NCBI GenBank assembly: GCA_937146805.1
Contig: CAKZRR010000037.1
Location: 1-64,000 of the forward strand
DNA length: 64,000 bases
Reading direction: 5' to 3'
Source of the DNA: an uncultured Owenweeksia sp.
GTDB taxonomy: Bacteria > Bacteroidota > Bacteroidia > Flavobacteriales > Schleiferiaceae
Part shown: in pieces, positions 59,168-64,000 of the stretch
How positions within the stretch are numbered: the first letter of the stretch is position 1
Layout of the letters: the number at the start of each line of letters is the position of its first letter
Notes under the pieces: model-generated
The model's database searches: none
What the model was told of the DNA's origin: nothing
Seen by the model: the letters and a program-made list of their open reading frames with translations, nothing else
Program-made: the position numbers and the translations under genes

Positions 59168-60934
59168 GCCGTAGTATATTTTAAAAAAGCCTTAAAACAG
59201 AAACGTAACCTTGTTTTAGTAGGCCTGCAAATATGCTGTTTTTTTGCGGCAATTGTAAGCAGTACTTCTTTAAGGGCACAAACTAATATTTTAGAAACAG
59301 AACTTAATTTTTGGTTTGCAGGTGCAAAATCTAGTGGCGAAACACAAAAGTTAAATGCAGGTGCATTGGTATCCTTTAATGTAGAAAAGCCCACGCACCG
59401 AGTAGGTTTTTTAGCCAAGGGGCTCAGCGTACAAAGTATAGAAAGGGTAGAAAGCCCTTTAAAGAGTAAGCTTATTATTAGGCCCAAAGGAGATAGTCTA
59501 ATCATACGGTCAAGCCAACTATTGATAGCGGGTAAGGTGTATCGTTGGTTAGTAAAATACCAGATAGATTTAGGTTTGAGCAGCTATTCAAACTATGTAA
59601 TAAACACTGATAACCTTATTGCCTTCAACTCATTTAATGTAAATAGAAGTGGCGGGCATGGCAACGCGGGCATGTTTTTTCCATCGCTAAGGCGGGATGA
59701 TTTTGTTTTAAAACTGAACTTAAGCGTAACCAAAGGAAAAAGTATAAGCACCAACGGGCGGCTAAGCTTTGTGGTGGATATATCCAAAACCAGGGAAGCG
59801 CAGTTTTGGAACGGTACTCAGGCAGCAAAAGCTTCTGACTTTTATTTAGTAATAGGCTCATTAGAAGAGGAGGATGAGGAAGAAATAGAGCAAGAGCTAT
59901 TGTTGGCAGATATAACCTTGCGTAAAGTAAAAATTGCCCAAAGCAAGGAGTGGTTGTATCCAACTTTGGAGTTTTACGATTTAGACCCAACTCATTTAAG
60001 CGACAGCGAGTATGTATTGGTAGATAGCCTTAGCAATATTGGTTATGCTCCTTTTTTTGTGAGTGCTGAGGAACTAGGAACAGACACGGCAAGCTATGCC
60101 TTAGAACAAGCCTTGTTACTTTATTTATTAGATGGAGATACCGTAAAAGCATCACAGCAACAATGGGAAAAATACAACGAAAAAAGGAGTGCTCAATGGC
60201 AAGAAACAGTGCTTGGTGAAAAATGGAAAAGATGGGAGCAACTTCCGCTTTGGCAAAAGCCAAGGGTGCTAGATTTTAGGCTGCAGCAATGGGTTATTAA
60301 TAACGAGAATCTTTTTGGTGCTATGGATATTGCCCAGTTGGATACCGTGCTTTTTCAACCCATGAAACAGAGTTTGCAGTTTCCAACGGTACATTTTAGC
60401 TATCGCTATGTAGGGGGTGATACTGCCATGTATGTGCATTATAATCAGGATACTAGCCATGCGCCCGTTTATTGGCTACCGGCTCAGGTAAAACTGTACT
60501 CTAGCGATGGCGAAATATTTTTTCACACCCTGGTTTTAAAAGAGGCAAAAGGAAAAATTAAGGTGCCTTACCCCAATGCACCCAGCTATGCAGATGTAAA
60601 TTTTGGTAGTGATTTTATGGGCAATTTTACCCAAACGAAACCTGATGTATATAACCTCTTTTTACTAAATAATGGTGAACAGGCGCATGAACGGAAGGCA
60701 GCATTACAAGCACTCATTTTAACGCAGAATGTAAATTTGAAGTCCACTATTTTGGATATTGCCTTAAGCGACTCGGATGAGGAAATTGTGTTGATGGCTT
60801 TAGCTAATACGGAAGGGCTCAACATTTTTGGAATCACAAAATTAGAGGCCATTTTAAAGCAATTAAGCAAACAAAGTACTACTCCTCAAATTAAAGAAAA
60901 GGCACAAAAATTGGTGCTTAAATATTATCAGTAA
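59162..60934 (+). CDS. Exported protein of unknown function, faintly M1 aminopeptidase-like
   Basis: The 590-residue product has a basic start and a hydrophobic signal (LVLVGLQICCFFAAIVSSTSLRAQ). Beta-rich middle parts, a Trp/Lys-rich helical stretch (QQWEKYNEKRSAQWQETVLGEKW) and a C-terminal helical repeat region (about 500-590: RKAALQALILTQNVNLKSTILDIALSDSDEEIVLMAL) follow. The ordering recalls M1 peptidases (beta saddle, helical domain, beta segment, helical repeats), but I find no HExxH zinc site, so if related it is not catalytic. No firm family. It diverges from the biotin carrier gene with a 6-nt overlap. Confidence 0.55.
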   Translation: MHAVVYFKKALKQKRNLVLVGLQICCFFAAIVSSTSLRAQTNILETELNFWFAGAKSSGETQKLNAGALVSFNVEKPTHRVGFLAKGLSVQSIERVESPLKSKLIIRPKGDSLIIRSSQLLIAGKVYRWLVKYQIDLGLSSYSNYVINTDNLIAFNSFNVNRSGGHGNAGMFFPSLRRDDFVLKLNLSVTKGKSISTNGRLSFVVDISKTREAQFWNGTQAAKASDFYLVIGSLEEEDEEEIEQELLLADITLRKVKIAQSKEWLYPTLEFYDLDPTHLSDSEYVLVDSLSNIGYAPFFVSAEELGTDTASYALEQALLLYLLDGDTVKASQQQWEKYNEKRSAQWQETVLGEKWKRWEQLPLWQKPRVLDFRLQQWVINNENLFGAMDIAQLDTVLFQPMKQSLQFPTVHFSYRYVGGDTAMYVHYNQDTSHAPVYWLPAQVKLYSSDGEIFFHTLVLKEAKGKIKVPYPNAPSYADVNFGSDFMGNFTQTKPDVYNLFLLNNGEQAHERKAALQALILTQNVNLKSTILDIALSDSDEEIVLMALANTEGLNIFGITKLEAILKQLSKQSTTPQIKEKAQKLVLKYYQ

Positions 60935-60951
60935 AAGTGCTAGGCAATCAT

Positions 60952-60959
60952 TAAATTTG
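60952..60959 (+). promoter_or_regulatory. -7 box TAAATTTG upstream of rseP
   Basis: Exact TAnnTTTG match, 64 nt before the rseP ATG at 61024. Confidence 0.4.
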
Positions 60960-61023
60960 CGCCCTTTGTAAAATAAGCAGAGCCTTTTGGCCATTAGGCA
61001 ATACAAAAGGATAAAACATAATT

Positions 61024-62343
61024 ATGGAAATTCTAATCAAAGCTTCTCAGTTTTTTCTGAGCCTTTCTATACTCATCATTCTCCACGAAATGGGCCACTT
61101 TATTCCGGCCAAACTCTTTAAAACTAAAGTGGAGAAATTCTATCTCTTTTTTGACCCTTGGTTTTCACTACTAAAAAAGAAAATTGGTGGTACCGAGTAC
61201 GGCATTGGCTGGTTGCCATTGGGTGGCTATGTAAAAATTGCCGGTATGGTAGATGAAAGCATGGATAAGGAGCAGATGAAGCAGGAGCCAAAACCATGGG
61301 AGTTTAGGTCAAAACCAGCTTGGCAGCGCCTTATTATTATGTTAGGAGGAGTTACCGTTAACGTGATTTTGGCTATTGTGATTTACACAGGTATGATGAT
61401 GTATTATGGCGAAGAATACTTAGCCATGGAGGATGCAAAGTACGGTGTAGTTACAGATAGTACAGCTCAAAATATTGGTTTACAAAATGGAGACAAAGTA
61501 CTTACGGTAGATGGTAAGCCCATTGAGCGTTTTATGCATATCAATAAAGAGATTTTGCTTTCTGAGCAAGGAGCTATTGTAGTGCAGCGTGGAAATGAAA
61601 AGGTAGAAGTATTGTTGGATGACACGGACAAGCGCGACTTAATTCAAGCGAAAAGTGCATTGGTAGCACCACGAAGACCTTACGTAGCGGGCGGTTTTGC
61701 TAAAGACTCTCCCGCCACAACTGCTGGTATGCTAAAGGGAGATAGTGTATATGCCTTAAATGGTAAAACCATGATTTTCTTTGATGAGTATGTGGATGAA
61801 ATTCCGGCCTTTGCGGGAAACGAAATTACTTTGAGTGCCATGAGAGATGGCAAAGAAGTAGAGTTTAATGTAATGGTAGGCGAAGATGGAAAAATAGGTG
61901 TAGGTGCTATGCCTCTGGACTATTTTTACAAGCTAAGCCGAAATAGATACGGATTTTTTGATGCCATACCAGCGGGTATAAAAATGTCCTACAATGTATT
62001 AGGAGATTACATCCGTCAGTTTAAACTAATTGTAAACCCAAAAACAGAAGCTTATAAAGAAGTGGGTGGATTTTTAATGATTGCTGACCAGTTTGATCCG
62101 GTATGGAATTGGCAAAAATTTTGGGGCTTTACAGCGTTTTTAAGCGTGATGTTAGCTTTTTTAAACATATTACCTATACCCGCCTTAGATGGTGGCCACG
62201 TGGTGTTTGTGCTCATCGAAATGATATCGGGTCGTAAACCTTCCGAAAAGGTGCTGGAATACGCTCAAATGGTAGGTTTTGTAATTCTGTTGGGCTTAAT
62301 CGTTTTGGCCAATGGTAATGATATCATCAAACTTTTTAATTAA
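61024..62343 (+). CDS. rseP: Site-2 intramembrane zinc metalloprotease RseP
   Basis: A 439-residue inner-membrane protease that cleaves anti-sigma factors within the membrane. The zinc motif HEMGH is at 21-25 (ILHEMGHFIPAKLF); two PDZ domains lie between (about 130-310: YGVVTDSTAQNIGLQNGDKVLTVDGKPI and FAKDSPATTAGMLKGDSVYALNGK). The C-terminal catalytic motif is NILPIPALDGGHVVF at about 383-397. It is not adjacent to dxr here. Given the sigma factor operon nearby, a link to envelope stress signalling is possible. Confidence 0.94.
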   Translation: MEILIKASQFFLSLSILIILHEMGHFIPAKLFKTKVEKFYLFFDPWFSLLKKKIGGTEYGIGWLPLGGYVKIAGMVDESMDKEQMKQEPKPWEFRSKPAWQRLIIMLGGVTVNVILAIVIYTGMMMYYGEEYLAMEDAKYGVVTDSTAQNIGLQNGDKVLTVDGKPIERFMHINKEILLSEQGAIVVQRGNEKVEVLLDDTDKRDLIQAKSALVAPRRPYVAGGFAKDSPATTAGMLKGDSVYALNGKTMIFFDEYVDEIPAFAGNEITLSAMRDGKEVEFNVMVGEDGKIGVGAMPLDYFYKLSRNRYGFFDAIPAGIKMSYNVLGDYIRQFKLIVNPKTEAYKEVGGFLMIADQFDPVWNWQKFWGFTAFLSVMLAFLNILPIPALDGGHVVFVLIEMISGRKPSEKVLEYAQMVGFVILLGLIVLANGNDIIKLFN

Positions 62344-62345
62344 AG

Positions 62346-62843
62346 ATGACGGCCCAAGAGATAATCGATTCGCTTGGTTTGCAGGAGCACCCTGAGGGCG
62401 GTTATTTTAAGGAGACCTACCGTAGCGTAGGTGAAATTGAAGCGGAGAGTTTAGATGACGCTTACGCGGGAAAACGAAATTATTCCACCGCTATTTACTT
62501 TTTGCTTCAATCTGAAAACTTCTCGGCCTTTCATAAAATTAAGCAAGACGAATTTTGGCACTTCTATAAAGGAACGTGCTTAAAGTTGCATCAAATTTCT
62601 CCGAAAGGAGAGTACAGCACGGTATTAATTGGAGACAATTTATTGGCGGGCGAAGTGCCCCAATATGTGGTGCCAGGTGGTTATTGGTTTGCTGCTGAGG
62701 TAGTAGCACCAAATAGTTTTGCGCTGGTGGGTTGTACCGTTTCTCCAGGTTTCGATTTTGCCGATTTCGTACTTCCTTCTCGCAAAGAGATGAAAGATCT
62801 ATTTCCGCAGCACAGTGCGGTTTTTGATAGGCTTTGTAGGTAG
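62346..62843 (+). CDS. DUF985/cupin-fold protein
   Basis: A 165-residue protein of the DUF985 cupin family. Signature stretches: LQEHPEGGYFKETYRS, RNYSTAIYFLLQSENFSAFHKIKQDEFWHFYKG, YVVPGGYWFAAEVV, GCTVSPGFDFADFVLPS. The His/Asp/Glu residues of HKIKQDEFWHF are a plausible metal site. No enzymatic role is known to me. It starts 2 nt after rseP and may be co-transcribed. Confidence 0.86.
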   Translation: MTAQEIIDSLGLQEHPEGGYFKETYRSVGEIEAESLDDAYAGKRNYSTAIYFLLQSENFSAFHKIKQDEFWHFYKGTCLKLHQISPKGEYSTVLIGDNLLAGEVPQYVVPGGYWFAAEVVAPNSFALVGCTVSPGFDFADFVLPSRKEMKDLFPQHSAVFDRLCR

Positions 62844-62984
62844 AATGAATTAGCTCTAGCTTGAAGATGAAATGAACGTTTCAAAAGCTAACTAGGTCTG
62901 GAAGGGCAAAAAAACGCTCACGCTCCTGTCCTATTCTCTTTTCTTCGATTGTTATTCTAGTAATTAACATCAAAAAATTACATT

Positions 62985-63413
62985 ATGAATATTACGTATG
63001 AATTGAATATCAAGGCTTCGGCAAACACGGTTTATCAGGCAGTAACCACTCAAAAAGGTATTAGCGGTTGGTGGTCTAAAGAGTGTAAGGTAGGAGAAGC
63101 GGTGGGCGAGAAATCACTGTTAAAGTTTAATAAACAAGGCACTATTGTAGAGATGGGTTTTAAAACCCTCAGCTTACATCCCACGAAAGTGGAGTGGGAA
63201 TGTACCGAAAACGCGAACCCGGCCTGGCTTGGCACCAAAATTAGAACGGAAATTAGCGAAGAACAAAACGGCTGTTCAGTGGTTTTTAGTCATGCCGATT
63301 TTGACGAGAAATGGAAGGGGCAAGATCCTTTTGAAATGACAAAAGGTGGCTGGAAACATTTTGTGGCGAGCTTAATCTCGTATTGCGAAAGTGGAGCAGG
63401 GCAACCTTGGTAA
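62985..63413 (+). CDS. SRPBCC (AHSA1/START-fold) protein
   Basis: A 142-residue hydrophobic-ligand-binding fold. Pattern: LNIKASANTVYQAVTTQKGISGWWSKECKVG, followed by KVEWECTEN, GTKIRTEISEEQNGCSVVFSHADF and GGWKHFVASLISYCESGAGQPW. These AHSA1-type proteins bind lipids or assist chaperones. It stands alone, 142 nt after the DUF985 gene; that gap holds no other gene I can support. Confidence 0.83.
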   Translation: MNITYELNIKASANTVYQAVTTQKGISGWWSKECKVGEAVGEKSLLKFNKQGTIVEMGFKTLSLHPTKVEWECTENANPAWLGTKIRTEISEEQNGCSVVFSHADFDEKWKGQDPFEMTKGGWKHFVASLISYCESGAGQPW

Positions 63414-63433
63414 TTTATAACACTTCAAGCCTT

Positions 63434-64000
63434 CTATTGGTCGCGAAGCTTTTCTTTACAGAATTCGATTTTAGTTTTTAAGACAAAACCCTCAGCCGAT
63501 GAGGGTTTTTGTTTTAAGGCCTGTTCAAGGAAAGGTAGCGCCTGTTGGTACTGCTCCAGCTTCATTAAAAACACACCTTGAGTAGCAGGCAGCAAATGGT
63601 AGTTATCCAAACCTTTGTCTAATTGCAAAGCCTCCAATGCTTTTAACGAACTTTCTAAACCTTCGGTTTTACTTTTAATAATGGCCAGGTTTAAGGCAAT
63701 TATAGGATTGGGTTTTAGCTTAGCTAGTAGCTCGTATAATTTATAGATGCTTGTCCAATCGGTTTGCTCAAAGTTAGGTGCCAAGCAGTGCTCTGCGGCA
63801 ATTTGTGCCTCAATATGATAGGTTGAAAGTTGCTCCGTTCCCATAGATTTTTGCAAGTATTGCACCCCTTTATTTATAAGCTCTTTGTTCCATTGGCTTC
63901 TATCTTGATCCTCAAAAAGTACAATGGCGCCATGAACATCTAATCGGGCATCAAAACGTGCGGTATGAAAACACATGAGCGAGAGCAGCGCATAGAGCTT
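63434..64000 (-). CDS. ECF-type sigma factor with C-terminal TPR-like region (COG4941 type), N-terminus outside window
   Basis: The frame is open to the right edge (eight further codons read KLYALLSL before Met at 63976), so the 5' part with sigma regions 2 and 4 is missing. The visible end has LMCFHTARFDARLDVHGAIVLFEDQDRSQWN, which matches the post-HTH segment of COG4941 sigma factors (DUF6596). A TPR-like tail follows (LYELLAKLKPNPIIALNLAI, LLPATQGVFLMKLEQYQQALPFLEQAL). These sigma factors often respond to uncharacterised signals and travel with SRPBCC or YCII-domain proteins; the SRPBCC gene is adjacent, converging. Confidence 0.85.
   Translation of the reverse strand, partial: KLYALLSLMCFHTARFDARLDVHGAIVLFEDQDRSQWNKELINKGVQYLQKSMGTEQLSTYHIEAQIAAEHCLAPNFEQTDWTSIYKLYELLAKLKPNPIIALNLAIIKSKTEGLESSLKALEALQLDKGLDNYHLLPATQGVFLMKLEQYQQALPFLEQALKQKPSSAEGFVLKTKIEFCKEKLRDQ

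Overview
The window is an ordinary chromosomal stretch of a Bacteroidota bacterium, most likely a Flavobacteriales-type organism (Cryomorphaceae, Schleiferiaceae and similar). Pointers are the gliding/type IX secretion lipoprotein SprE, two cargo proteins with C-terminal type IX sorting domains, Bacteroidota-type -7 promoter boxes (TAnnTTTG) in front of many genes, an atp cluster lacking atpD and atpC, and the gene order acpP-fabF-rnc-pyk. No phage, transposase, CRISPR or defence island was seen. Gene density is very high, with many stop/start overlaps.

Layout. 1-2063: the start of guaB at the left edge, a truncated outer-membrane barrel remnant and an FAD oxidoreductase. 2474-6775: a MORN-repeat exported protein, a Nudix hydrolase, a coiled-coil membrane protein, a secreted peptidoglycan amidase and an S4 protein. 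6833-10935: envelope proteins (DUF2911, thiol peroxidase-like redoxin, M48 lipoprotein) and a cytochrome c-FTR1 iron permease. 11053-15077: two tandem MuiA/DUF4139 proteins, the second interrupted by a carboxypeptidase-regulatory plus TonB-plug module, then a small membrane protein. 15067-19643: two small proteins, an ALDH7-type dehydrogenase, tRNA-Cys, folB and gltX.

19766-31506: DUF4175, ybeY, mnmG between two parS-like palindromes, a methyltransferase, holB, pgk, cvpA, two paralogous lipoproteins and pheS. The parS-like sites suggest the window lies in the origin-proximal part of the chromosome. 31495-37059: phhB-like dehydratase, pyk, rnc, fabF, acpP, purN, rnhA. 37044-46890: an M23 peptidase, sprE, bactofilin and atpZ-(membrane protein)-atpB-E-F-H-A-G. 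A strong hairpin between atpE and atpF could help set c-subunit stoichiometry.

47073-52727: an NtrY-like kinase, a 56-residue membrane protein missed by length cut-offs, crotonase, esterase, Hsp15, and a converging LytTR regulator/histidine kinase pair. 52912-55468: a type IX cargo protein, tRNA-Asn and a PfkB kinase. 55685-58667: an operon of ECF sigma factor, membrane-anchored barrel protein and lipoprotein, preceded by a terminator-like leader hairpin. 58664-64000: a biotin carrier protein, a large exported protein with a weak resemblance to M1 peptidases, rseP, DUF985, an SRPBCC protein and the 3' part of a COG4941-type sigma factor.

Most of the window is housekeeping. The parts most likely to hold something new are the TonB-plug insertion in the MuiA-like protein (12720-14777), the sigma factor/barrel/lipoprotein operon with its leader (55506-58667), and the parS pair around mnmG. 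No computation was run; family names are from recognition of motifs and are graded by confidence.
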